NCBI GenBank assembly: GCA_965247455.1
Contig: CBDFHE010000018.1
Location: 124,001-188,000, forward strand
Source of the DNA: JACZYA01 sp965247455
GTDB lineage: Bacteria; Acidobacteriota; Terriglobia; Acidiferrales; 2-02-FULL-67-57
Length of the DNA stretch: 64,000 nucleotides
Direction of reading: 5' to 3'
Position 1 is the first letter of the stretch, and each line of letters opens with the position of its first letter. Of the stretch, positions 8,930-18,777 are shown piece after piece. A model generated the notes under the pieces. It was not told the DNA's origin, did no database searches, and saw nothing but the letters and a program-made list of their open reading frames with translations. The position numbers were made by a program, and so were the translations under genes.

Positions 8930-9583
8930 CTACCTCCGGGCAGGCGGCTGCCCGCGACCCGCCGGTGGGGTCGCCGCCGCCAGTTCTTCCGGCGAGGGAG
9001 TAAAATAGGTGGTCACCGTGCACGATCCTCCCACGGTCGTCCCGGGAGCATAGTCATACTTGCCGCTGCGACCCTCGAGGCCGCCCAGTTGCACGCTCGC
9101 CACATTGACAATGCGGGTGGTGTTCCCCAACCGCTGGAAGAACTCCTTCAGGTCGTAGTAACCGCCGTCCAGTTCCACCTCAAAAGGCATCTCGGCGTAG
9201 AACTCCTTGTACACCACCGGCCTGGCGGTCAGCCGCCGGACGGACACGCGGGCGTTCATGGAAGAACCCTGCACCACGCGCATGAAATTGGCGGTCTGCT
9301 TTTCCTCGGGCACGAACGTCTTGGAACGCTCCAGTTGGTCTCGCAGCGCCTGCAAGCGAGTCCGGAACTCCTGGTGTTGTTGTTTCACGGCCTGCAGCTT
9401 GGCCACTTCCGCGACCAGAGCGGCGTGCGTCTGGGTCAGGCGACCCTTCTCGTTCAAGGCGCCTTTAACCGGCAACAGCGGCGGCACGTCAAGCATCTCC
9501 CCGGCCAAGACCACCAGCACAGCGACCACAAAGAAAAGGGCCACTTGGTAGTACCAGGGCAGCTCGCTGAACCGAAAAGCCAT
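8930..9583 (-). CDS. pilO: type IV pilus assembly protein PilO
   Basis: PilO pairs with PilN to form the inner-membrane alignment subcomplex of the pilus machine. The 217 residues hold a short cytoplasmic start, one membrane helix (about 13-32, VALFFVVAVLVVLAGEML), a coiled-coil region (about 48-95) and a ferredoxin-like C-terminal domain. It is 15 bases downstream of pilN. The C-terminus is Pro/Arg-rich. Size, topology and order fit PilO well. Confidence 0.9.
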   Translation of the reverse strand: MAFRFSELPWYYQVALFFVVAVLVVLAGEMLDVPPLLPVKGALNEKGRLTQTHAALVAEVAKLQAVKQQHQEFRTRLQALRDQLERSKTFVPEEKQTANFMRVVQGSSMNARVSVRRLTARPVVYKEFYAEMPFEVELDGGYYDLKEFFQRLGNTTRIVNVASVQLGGLEGRSGKYDYAPGTTVGGSCTVTTYFTPSPEELAAATPPAGRGQPPARR

Positions 9584-9598
9584 ACGCTCTCCTTTGCC

Positions 9599-10219
9599 CT
9601 AACTTCCCCCGGCCGCGGCCGCGGTCGTGCTGTCCTCCGAGGCCTCCGACGGTGCCGGCAGCGCAAAATCCGCCGTCAGCGTAAACTCAAAGCTTACGGA
9701 CCCATCGCTGTCAGGCCTCTGAACAGACTCCTGCAGCTCGACGTTCGAGAAAACACCGGACTGGCTCAAGTTGGTGATAAAGTCGGCCACGGCATTCATG
9801 GAGCCGGCCTGTCCCTTGAACTCAATCTTGCCGCCCGCCTGTTCGCCCAAGGAGGTCAGCCACAGCGTCTCGGCGATGCTGACGGTGTTGCCGATCGCCT
9901 CCAACATCCGAACCGGACCGGCCTGGTTGCGCTTGAGCTCTTCGATCACCTCAATGCGGCCCCGGAGCAAGCTCTGATCGGCCTCGAAGGCTTGAATTTC
10001 CTGCTGTAACTGCGCCATCTGCTGCTTCTCGCGGTTCTTCTCTTCAATCCTCTTTTCAAGGGTCTCGATGTCTCTCTGAATCATATTGTGGTGGATGCCG
10101 AGCACCAGCACAGCCAGGCCCACCGGGATGACGAAAAGGATCAATTGCAGGCGACCCGCAATGGCCACCTGCCGCTTGACCTTGGGACGAGGCCGACCCA
10201 AAAGGTTAATGCGAATCAT
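9599..10219 (-). CDS. pilN: type IV pilus assembly protein PilN
   Basis: PilN's short cytoplasmic N-terminus binds PilM; here it begins MIRINLLGRPRPK, matching the conserved INLL motif. One membrane helix follows (about 27-48), then a long coiled coil (about 50-110) and a ferredoxin-like periplasmic domain. The C-terminus ends in a low-complexity Ser/Thr/Ala tail. The start overlaps the pilM stop by four bases. Confidence 0.92.
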   Translation of the reverse strand: MIRINLLGRPRPKVKRQVAIAGRLQLILFVIPVGLAVLVLGIHHNMIQRDIETLEKRIEEKNREKQQMAQLQQEIQAFEADQSLLRGRIEVIEELKRNQAGPVRMLEAIGNTVSIAETLWLTSLGEQAGGKIEFKGQAGSMNAVADFITNLSQSGVFSNVELQESVQRPDSDGSVSFEFTLTADFALPAPSEASEDSTTAAAAGGS

Positions 10220-11271
10220 GCTTCGTCAAAACTCCTCAGGCCCAGGCCGACACAGACGGACAGCCGTGGGGCGATTTCTTGAATGTACTCATCGCTAAAT
10301 GTTGCCGGGTTGTAGGTGATGCGGCGGAAGGGATCGAGTTCGTCCACCGGCATCTGGAACTCCTCCCGCAACATGTCCAGCAAGCCCGGAGTGCGCGCCG
10401 CACCGCCGGCGGCGTAGAGGTGGGCAATGAGTTCGGCCCCGGCGGTGGCGCGGAAGAAGTCAAACGTCTTCTGGATTTCCAGCACCAGGATTTCGGAGAC
10501 CGAACGCAGCACCGCCGACTTCTGCTCCTCGCTCACGCCCGGCATCGCCTGCCCGCGCTTGAGGTTCTCGGCATCTTCAAAACTCAGCTCCAACTCTTTC
10601 TGCAGCGCATCGGTGTACTGGTTGCCGCCGACCGAGACGTCCCGGGTGAACAGCGGCGCGCCGCCGCGAACGATGTTGATGTTCATCACACTGGCGCCGA
10701 TGTTGAGCAAGGCGACGGTCATGTCGGGATCGGGCTCGTAGTTGACCTCGAAAGCGTTCTGCAAAGCAAAAGCGTCCACATCCACCAACGCCAGGGTGCG
10801 CCCGATCAACGCGCTCTGGTAGTTGTTGATCTTTTCGCGCTTGACCGCCACCAGCAACACCTCCAGCGCGTCGCCGGTCGGGCTGGCGCCCAGCACCTGA
10901 TAGTCCAAGCTGACGTCGGCAATGTCAAAGGGAATGTACTGGCCGGGGTCGGCATAAACCTGGTCCCAGAGCTCGTCGTCGGGCAGGGCGGGCAGCGTGA
11001 CTTTCTTGATAATCACCGAGTGCCCCGAAACCGACGTGGCGACGTTCTTGTTCTTAACCTTCTGCGAGGTGTAGATGCGGTCAATGCCCGAAGAGACCGT
11101 CAGCGCATCGATGATGGCCCCGTCCACGACCGTTTCCGGGGAGAGGGGTTCCAACCCTACGCTAACCAACTCGTAGCTTTCCCGGGATTTCTTGAGCTCG
11201 ACCACCTTGACCGAGCTCGAGCCGATATCCAAACCCACCACTGGCTTCCGCTTTTTGCCGAAAAGCGCCAT
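10216..11271 (-). CDS. pilM: type IV pilus assembly ATPase-like protein PilM
   Basis: PilM is an actin-like cytoplasmic protein that docks on PilN and helps organise the pilus platform. The 351-residue protein shows the actin-fold phosphate motifs VGLDIGSSSVKVVELK (residues 13-28), LLNIGASVMNINIV near 190 and an adenosine-type motif AAGGAARTPGLLDML near 290. It lies six bases downstream of a small helix-turn-helix gene and starts the pilMNOPQ block. Confidence 0.95.
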   Translation of the reverse strand: MALFGKKRKPVVGLDIGSSSVKVVELKKSRESYELVSVGLEPLSPETVVDGAIIDALTVSSGIDRIYTSQKVKNKNVATSVSGHSVIIKKVTLPALPDDELWDQVYADPGQYIPFDIADVSLDYQVLGASPTGDALEVLLVAVKREKINNYQSALIGRTLALVDVDAFALQNAFEVNYEPDPDMTVALLNIGASVMNINIVRGGAPLFTRDVSVGGNQYTDALQKELELSFEDAENLKRGQAMPGVSEEQKSAVLRSVSEILVLEIQKTFDFFRATAGAELIAHLYAAGGAARTPGLLDMLREEFQMPVDELDPFRRITYNPATFSDEYIQEIAPRLSVCVGLGLRSFDEA

Positions 11272-11277
11272 GCTTTC

Positions 11278-11487
11278 CTACCCCTTTGCTCTCCGCCGCC
11301 GATTTTTGCCCTGGACGATCTTACGCTCAATCCACCGATCCAGGATCGCCTTTTTGAATTTCCAACGATTGCCCAATTTGAATGCCGGAATCCGGTCGTT
11401 ATACACGTAGCGATACAGGGTATCGGGAGAAATCCCCAAGTAGTCTGACGCCTCCTTAATGTTCATCACTTCGCGCGGGGATGCCAT
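11278..11487 (-). CDS. excisionase-type helix-turn-helix protein
   Basis: A 69-residue DNA-binding protein of the MerR-like/excisionase HTH type (MNIKEASDYLGISPDTLYRY, then the wing RIPAFKLGNRWKF) with a very basic tail (KNRRRRAKG). The ATG at 11487 follows AGGAG by seven bases. It is the first gene after a good promoter and is only six bases from pilM, so it is probably co-transcribed with the pilus genes. It could be an operon regulator, but no target site is evident. Excisionase-like HTH proteins also occur in mobile elements; nothing mobile is adjacent here. Confidence 0.85.
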   Translation of the reverse strand: MASPREVMNIKEASDYLGISPDTLYRYVYNDRIPAFKLGNRWKFKKAILDRWIERKIVQGKNRRRRAKG

Positions 11488-11572
11488 CAACACTCCTGCG
11501 ACTATTACCAACCTCATCCGCCGGCGCGCGGTGAGTCGCCCATGCTCTAGGGAAGGCAGCGAAACTAGACTC

Positions 11573-11602
11573 ATTCTGGCCAAAGGGCAGCAGGCTTGTC
11601 AA
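11573..11602 (-). promoter_or_regulatory. predicted sigma-70-type promoter of the HTH-pil operon
   Basis: On the minus strand TTGACA (11597-11602) and CAGAAT (11573-11578) are separated by 18 bases, a near-consensus promoter. It would give a leader of about 80 bases before the HTH start. A run of eight T's (plus strand, 11613-11620) lies just upstream and may act as an UP-like A-tract. Confidence 0.6.
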
Positions 11603-11670
11603 GTGAAATTTTGGTTTTTTTTGGGTTTTGCCCTCTTTTCTCCCGGAATGCTTGTCTTTCCCCTGCAACG

Positions 11671-13125
11671 CTACCCCAGACCTAGTTGTTTCCACCGTGC
11701 GGCTATACGAGCTCTTGTGCTTTCATCCATCTGTATTTCGTCCGGCCAGGGGCCGCGCGCGTAGCCTTCCGAGGCCCATTTTCGCGTGGCATCAATGCCC
11801 ATGTGGGAGCCGAAATCGGGGAGGCGGGCGGCGTGGTCGAGCGTATCTACCGGCCCCAGGTGGAACTCCACGTCGCGCTCCGGGTCGATAGCGCAGAGTG
11901 CCTTCCAGGTAACTTCGCCCGGGTCGTGCACGTTGACGTCCTCATCCACCACTAGCAGCACCTTGGTAAACATGGCCTGCCCCAGCCCCCAGATCGCGCT
12001 CATGATCTTGCGGGCGTGGCCGGGGTAGGACTTGCGGATGGAGACGATCATCAAGTTGTGGAAAATACCCTCAGCGGGCATGTGCACGTCCACAATCTCC
12101 GGGAATTGCAGCTTCATGATCGGCAGCAGGATGCGCTCGATGGCGTACCCCATGAAATAATCTTCCTGCGGCGGCGGGCCGACGATGGTAGTCAGGTAGA
12201 TGGGGTCGCGCCGGTGGGTGACGCAGGTGACGTGGAAGACAGGGTAGTCGTCGGCCAGCGAGTAGTAGCCGGTGTGATCGCCGAAGGGACCTTCGCGGCG
12301 GAACTCGTTCAAGTCCACGTAGCCTTCCAGAACGATCTCGGCGTTGGCCGGCACTTCCAGCTCCACCGTCTCGCACTTGACCAGCTCCACCGGCGAGCGG
12401 CGCAGGAAGCCGGCCAGCAGCAGCTCGTCCAGGTCGGGCGGGGCGGGAACAATGCCGGAGAAAACCGTAGCCGGGTCGGCGCCGATGGCCACGGCGACTT
12501 CCAGCTTTCCTTCCCCGTAACGGGAGCGAGCACGGCGGAAGTGCTCGGCGCCGTGCTTCTGCGTCTGCCAGTGCATGCCGGTGGTGCGGTCGTCGAAGAC
12601 CTGCATGCGATAGACGCCCACGTTGCGCTTGCCGGACTCCGGGTTGCGCGTGAAGACCAGCGGGAAGGTGATGAAGCGCCCGGCGTCCTGCGGCCAACAC
12701 TGAATGATGGGAAAGTCGAGCAGCGAGAAGCCGTCGCGCTTCACTACTTCCTTGCAGGGGCCGCTCTTGACTGTCTTGGGGAAGAAGGCGCCCAACTCGC
12801 CCAGCTTGGGCAGCATCTTGAGCTTGTCCACCAGCCCGCTGGGCGTCTTGAAGTCGATGAAGCCGGAGATGCGGTCGGCCACTTCTTGTAGCTCGTTAAC
12901 TTCCAGGGCGAGGTTCATGCGACGGTGAGTGCCGAAGAGGTTGATGGCCAGCGGGACCTTGGAGCCCTTGATGTTCTCAAACACCAGCGCCGGGCCGCCC
13001 TGCTTGGTGACTCGGTCGGTGATCTCAGTCACCTCCAGCTTCCAATCAACTTCGGCGGTGATGCGCTTCAACTCGCCTTCTTTTTCGAGCTTCTTCAAGA
13101 ACGCGCGCAGGTCTTTGTAGGCCAC
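11671..13125 (-). CDS. UbiD-family decarboxylase
   Basis: UbiD enzymes remove carboxyl groups from aromatic or unsaturated acids using prenylated FMN made by UbiX. The 484-residue protein is of normal length and carries EGPFGDHTGYYSLADDYP, the conserved active-site region. The GTG at 13125 is preferred because GGGAGGGAAG precedes it; the open frame extends further with no better signal. It is isolated: no ubiX, ubiquinone or menaquinone gene lies nearby, so the substrate (a quinone precursor or an aromatic acid) is unknown. Confidence 0.92.
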   Translation of the reverse strand: MAYKDLRAFLKKLEKEGELKRITAEVDWKLEVTEITDRVTKQGGPALVFENIKGSKVPLAINLFGTHRRMNLALEVNELQEVADRISGFIDFKTPSGLVDKLKMLPKLGELGAFFPKTVKSGPCKEVVKRDGFSLLDFPIIQCWPQDAGRFITFPLVFTRNPESGKRNVGVYRMQVFDDRTTGMHWQTQKHGAEHFRRARSRYGEGKLEVAVAIGADPATVFSGIVPAPPDLDELLLAGFLRRSPVELVKCETVELEVPANAEIVLEGYVDLNEFRREGPFGDHTGYYSLADDYPVFHVTCVTHRRDPIYLTTIVGPPPQEDYFMGYAIERILLPIMKLQFPEIVDVHMPAEGIFHNLMIVSIRKSYPGHARKIMSAIWGLGQAMFTKVLLVVDEDVNVHDPGEVTWKALCAIDPERDVEFHLGPVDTLDHAARLPDFGSHMGIDATRKWASEGYARGPWPDEIQMDESTRARIAARWKQLGLG

Positions 13126-13222
13126 GTCACTTCCCTCCCGACCGAGTACCGCACACAACCGCAAAGCGGAGGGGGATTATGGCAGGTTCAGCCGCCCCAG
13201 GCAAAACCTTCACAAGTAGTAT

Positions 13223-13362
13223 GGTAGTGGGTCAATTCGGTCCAGCCCAGCGGCCCCAGCCGCTGGGAAAGCGGCACCTTCCCGGTGGCAGGGGCCACCG
13301 GGTTGGACGTGGGAGGCGAGAGCCCCAGAATTGAGACGCCGGCGTGAAATTGGCCCGCTACC
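13223..13362. repeat. 140-bp MITE-like element with terminal inverted repeats
   Basis: The ends GGTAGTGGGTCAATT (13223-13237) and AATTGGCCCGCTACC (13348-13362) are inverted repeats matching at 13 of 15 positions. Inside are two perfect 9-bp hairpins, CCCAGCGGC/GCCGCTGGG (13246-13267) and CCCGGTGGC/GCCACCGGG (about 13280-13301). No coding is seen. It fills the gap between the ubiD-like gene and the UreH-like gene. Confidence 0.6.
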
Positions 13363-13396
13363 GAAGTAGATGCGTGGCTACGTTTCTCTAAGGTGG

Positions 13397-14134
13397 TTAA
13401 AGGCCGAGGAACTGAATGGCGGCGCCGCAGAAGGCAAGGGCGCCGCCAGCGAGCGCGTGAGCGTAGCGCTCGACTCCGGCAAAATGCCGGGGCAAGCGCT
13501 TGACCCCCGCCGCGCCCACAAGCACCGCCGCCAGCATGGTCGCCAACGTCACCGCTGCAAATGTGAGCGTCACCAGCGTCACGCCCCAGTAGCTTCCCCG
13601 CGCCGCCGGATACATCAGCAGCGGGATGAGCGACTCGCAGGGCCCAAAGACAAAAATTGTAAAGAGGAACCACGGGCTCAGGCAGGCGACCGAACCAGGT
13701 TGGCACCCTCCTCCGGCCGTGTGTACGTGGAGGTGGTCGCCTTCGTGCACGTGCAGGCCCACGTGCACGGTGCCGTCGGCGTGCCGGTGGAGGTGCGAGT
13801 GCGGCCGCTGGCGCGCCGCCCGTCGCAGGCCCCAGACCAGATAGACCAAGCCGAAGGCGATCAGTACATAGCCAGCCACTTGGCCACGAACCGCCTGAAT
13901 GGCCTCCAGGTTCGAGACCGCCAACCCCAGCGCAATCCCGGCAACGCCCAGCACCACCGAGCTCAGCACGTGCCCCACGCCGCAGGCCAGCGTGACCGCC
14001 ACCGTCTTCGCGCGCGACCACCGCCCCGCTTGCGCCATGAACACAAACGGCAGGTAGTGGTCGGGGCCGAGCAGGGTGTGGAGGAAGCCAATGCTCGCGG
14101 CTGTCAGCGTCAGCAGCGTTAGCTCATTCGACAT
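13397..14134 (-). CDS. UreH-like/nickel-cobalt-transporter-type membrane protein
   Basis: A 245-residue integral membrane protein with about six helices. The first begins ASIGFLHTLLGPDHYLPF, a histidine/aspartate signature shared by UreH-like and HupE/NixA-type metal carriers. A central loop (about residues 112-145) is full of histidines (HSHLHRHADG, HVHEGDHLHVH), suggesting metal binding. A later helix carries FVFGPCESLIPLLMYP. It probably moves nickel, cobalt or another ion; related proteins are also annotated in the TauE/SafE group. No urease or hydrogenase genes are nearby. Confidence 0.75.
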   Translation of the reverse strand: MSNELTLLTLTAASIGFLHTLLGPDHYLPFVFMAQAGRWSRAKTVAVTLACGVGHVLSSVVLGVAGIALGLAVSNLEAIQAVRGQVAGYVLIAFGLVYLVWGLRRAARQRPHSHLHRHADGTVHVGLHVHEGDHLHVHTAGGGCQPGSVACLSPWFLFTIFVFGPCESLIPLLMYPAARGSYWGVTLVTLTFAAVTLATMLAAVLVGAAGVKRLPRHFAGVERYAHALAGGALAFCGAAIQFLGL

Positions 14135-14228
14135 GACTTTTTCTCTCTGCCAGTTGGCCCGGCTGGCTCACCCGTTGGCGGCGAGCTTGAACCTGCTCCC
14201 AGCTACCATTCTAGCAGGTACCACTTTT

Positions 14229-15472
14229 CTACTCCTCGCCGCGGAGGAGGGCGTTCCAAGTTTCGCGGCGGCGAATGACGCGGAAAGTTCGCCCACGCAC
14301 CAGAACCTCCGCCGGGCGTCGGCGGGCGTTGTAGTTCGAGGCCAGGACGAACCCATAGGCTCCGGTGTCCCGGACAGCAAGCAGCGCGCCGGGTTCAAAA
14401 TGTGGGAGGCGTACGTTATATCCCAGGCTGTCCGCGGTTTCGCACAGCGACCCCACAACGTCGCACCGGGTCTGCGACCCCCGAACCGAAGGTTTTATCA
14501 CCGGTTCGATGCGGTGGGTTGCCCCGTACAAAGCGGGGCGGAGAAAGTCGCTCATGCCCGCGTCCACCACCACAAAGCGCCGCCCCTGGGTGGTTTTCTC
14601 CAGCACCACGCTGGTCAGCAGCACCCCGGCTGGCCCCACGATGGTGCGTCCCGGCTCAAGTAGTAACTGGCATCCAAGTCGCCGGACTACTTTCTTAATT
14701 TGCTGCGCGTAGCTCGCAAGCGAGACCGGCTTCTCTTTCTGGTAGCGAATACCCAGCCCGCCGCCGAAATCAAGATAGCGCACGCGGAGCCCGCTCCGTT
14801 GCAAACGCAGCCCCAGCGCTTGCAGGCGCGCCACGGCTTCCCGGAATGGCTTCAACCGCATAATTTGCGAGCCGATGTGGCAACCAATGCCGAGAAACTC
14901 CACCCCCGGCAAGGCCGCGGCTCGCAAGCACAGTGGCCGCGCCTCCTCCCAATAGACGCCGAATTTGTGCACCTGGCGACCGGTGGAAATGTGGGGATGG
15001 GTGTGGGGATCGACGTCGGGATTGACGCGCACCAGCACCCGTGCCCGTCGCTGAAGTCGCTGGGCTCGGTCGGCAAGCATTTCCAATTCGGCCGAGGATT
15101 CCACGTTAAACAACAGAATGCCGCGCTGCAAAGCGAAATCAATTTCCTCGCGAGTTTTCCCCACGCCGGAGAAGACAACCTGTTTCGGCGTACAGCCCGC
15201 CCGCAACACGCGGTAGAGCTCCCCGCCGGAAACGATGTCGAACCCTGCGCCCAGACGGCGCAGCTCGCGCAGAATCGCCAAGTTGGAATTTGCCTTTACG
15301 GAATAGCAGAGTACGCAGGAGACGCCGCGGAAAGCGCTCGCCAGCCGCCGGTAGCCGGAGCGAAGAGCCGCCACGCTATAAACGTAGCCGGAGTTCCCAC
15401 AGCAGCCGCGATGCGCGCCAGCGGCACACTCTCGCAGCAGAGTTCACCCCTGCGGTAACGGAAAAAATCCAT
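14229..15472 (-). CDS. lysA: diaminopimelate decarboxylase (one frameshift near the N-terminus)
   Basis: LysA is the PLP enzyme that turns meso-diaminopimelate into lysine. The main frame (14229-15374) holds CYSVKANSN with the PLP lysine, FDIVSGGELYRVL, GCHIGSQIM, FGGGLGIRYQ, EPGRTIVGPAG and the second-subunit residues CETADSL and GAYGFVLASNYN. The true N-terminus is in another frame from ATG 15472 (MDFFRYRRGELCCES). One extra base at about 15387-15389 would give GTPAYVYSVAALRS, the family sequence, so a single base is missing there. It may be a real mutation or a sequencing error. A TAGAAT -10-like box lies at 15488-15493. Confidence 0.9.
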
Positions 15473-15532
15473 CTGCAACCCCGCGTGATTCTACTGCGGG
15501 CACCGGCCTCTTGGATAGGCTCTGTACTCGTC

Positions 15533-15661
15533 AGTAGTGTCTTAATTTCACACCGAGCCCCCAGGCCCCTGCCTGGGGGAAGCGAAAATCCCTGCGGCGG
15601 GGGCCACAGGGCTCGGTGTGATTTGGGCCGAGTTCCGAATCGCTCAAACTAAGACACTACT
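15533..15661. repeat. 129-bp palindromic element with nested inverted repeats
   Basis: The ends AGTAGTGTCTTA (15533-15544) and TAAGACACTACT (15650-15661) are perfect 12-bp inverted repeats. Inside, TCACACCGAGCCC and GGGCTCGGTGTGA form a second pair, and CCCCCAGGC/GCCTGGGGG a central hairpin. It ends 16 bases before the stop of the decayed transposase gene and may be a non-autonomous relative of that element. No coding is seen. Confidence 0.6.
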
Positions 15662-15770
15662 TACTCGTCCAGTAGATTAGTGACACTTGGCCTCCTTTGA
15701 TTGGGATTGCCACTGGGCCAGAAACTCGTGGGGAGTGAGGTAGCCCAGGGCTTGGTGCGGACGCACGGTG

Positions 15771-15789
15771 CCTGCCTGCCGCAGGCGGG
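15771..15789. repeat. 19-nt palindromic insertion, copy 1, in the transposase gene
   Basis: CCTGCCTGCCGCAGGCGGG interrupts the codons for RVYN and TVRPHQALGY. Removing exactly 19 bases gives TACAACACCGTGCGTCCG, the family sequence. It differs from copy 2 at two positions. No target-site duplication is clear (at most one ambiguous base). Confidence 0.8.
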
Positions 15790-15986
15790 TTGTAGACGCG
15801 CTCCCACGCCTGCAACTCCTGATTGAGGGCCGCGATCTCCAGGGAGCACTCCGTGACTTCATAGAACTCCTCCCGATGGGTGCGCTGGGCCCGCTCGACG
15901 CAGCCGTTGAGTTTGGGCGAGCGGGGCGGCAGCACGAACAGTTTCAACCCCCGCTGTTGGCAGGCCTCTTCGAAGACGGCGGCGAA

Positions 15987-16005
15987 CCTGCCTACCGCAG
16001 GCAGG
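15987..16005. repeat. 19-nt palindromic insertion, copy 2, in the transposase gene
   Basis: CCTGCCTACCGCAGGCAGG (7-bp arms, 5-base loop) interrupts the codons for QVNGGSE and FAAVFEEACQQRG. Removing exactly 19 bases restores the frame. An identical copy stands at 38224-38242 inside a different repeat. Confidence 0.8.
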
Positions 16006-16332
16006 CTCACTGCCGCCATTGACCTGCAGAGCTCGCAGCGGGAAGGGCAGGCGTTGCTGCAGGGTGTCGAGGAAGCGGGTGGCGGCGCTGGCGGTGGCTC
16101 GGCGGTGGACCTCGATCACGTCCCAGCGGCAGATCACAGCGCGAGCCGTAAAGTGCTTGAGGACCACACCCGGCAGAGGCCGCAACTCCAGGGTATCGAC
16201 CTGCACCAAGTCCCCCGGCTGGGAGATACAGTAATCCTTGGGCTTACGCACGGCGTAGGACCGCCGCCCGCCACGCCGGTACGCGCGGACCGCCCGGCGG
16301 GGCGCTTCCACCAGCCGACCGCACGCTTTGAG

Positions 16333-16448
16333 GTGGGGTCGGTGACGACCTCTTCCCGGTGTTTCCACCAGTTCCAGATACGAAAGTCGCCGTAGGTTTT
16401 GTCCACCCCTACGTCGGGAAAGTAGGGCATGAAGGAAACAACCGGCAT
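16333..16448 (-). pseudogene. 5' fragment of an unknown gene joined to the transposase remnant
   Basis: From an ATG at 16448 about 37 codons read as plausible protein (MPVVSFMPYFPDVGVDKTYG, then FRIWNWWKHREEVV) before the frame runs into transposase sequence near 16332. GCGAGG lies about 14 bases before the ATG. The fragment looks like the start of a host gene truncated by the insertion. I do not recognise the family. Confidence 0.4.
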
Positions 16449-16487
16449 GAGAGGCTATTCCTCGCCTTCGGCGCACAGGACCATGAG

Positions 16488-16566
16488 TTCAGCCCACGGG
16501 CCTGTCCTGAGCGGAGTCGAAGGGCTTCCGCCCGTGGAACCCAGCGGCGGAAGCCGCTGGGCTGAA
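16488..16566. repeat. nested palindromic repeat with an embedded 25-bp insert
   Basis: TTCAGCCCA (16488-16496) pairs with TGGGCTGAA (16558-16566). Inside are the arms CCACGGG and CCCGTGG and a perfect hairpin CCCAGCGGC-GGAA-GCCGCTGGG. The loop of the first hairpin is split by about 25 bases containing TGTCCTGAGCGGAGTCGAAG, a sequence I recall as a common dispersed repeat in environmental genomes (it translates to CPERSRR). Confidence 0.6.
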
Positions 16567-16621
16567 CATGATTTGCATGGCGCTGGCAAGAGCATCTGCT
16601 TGCTAGGTCGTGCTTCGTCAG

Positions 16622-16675
16622 GGCACGGCTTTAGCCGTGCCGAAAAAGGGGCAAATAAAATAAGGGCTTTAGCCC
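16622..16675. repeat. pair of REP-like hairpins
   Basis: GGCACGGC-TTTA-GCCGTGCC (16622-16641) and GGGC-TTTA-GCCC (16664-16675) are hairpins sharing the TTTA loop, separated by an A-rich spacer. They lie just downstream of the acs stop and might also act in transcription termination or mRNA protection. The rest of 16477-16704 holds no gene. Confidence 0.5.
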
Positions 16676-16704
16676 CTGAGGTTCCCAAACTCCGACCTAA
16701 ACGA

Positions 16705-18777
<2,073 letters not shown>

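Larger units (their letters stand above)
15677..16332 (-). pseudogene. remnant of a DDE-type (integrase core) transposase
   Basis: The 3' part of an integrase-core transposase related to the IS481/IS3 superfamily. Readable pieces in order: RKPKDYCISQPGDLVQVDTL with the first catalytic Asp, ALQVNGGSE, FVLPPRSPKLNGCVERA with the last Glu region, and RPHQALGYLTPHEFLAQWQ at the end. The usual second Asp is Asn (VNGG instead of VDGG). The frame is broken only by two 19-nt palindromes at 15987-16005 and 15771-15789; without them it reads straight through to a stop at 15677. The 5' part is missing: at about 16332 the sequence changes to an unrelated gene fragment. Confidence 0.8.

Noticed and set aside
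16359..16565. Small protein containing CPERSRR
   Set aside because: The peptide is the translation of a dispersed repeat, not a gene.
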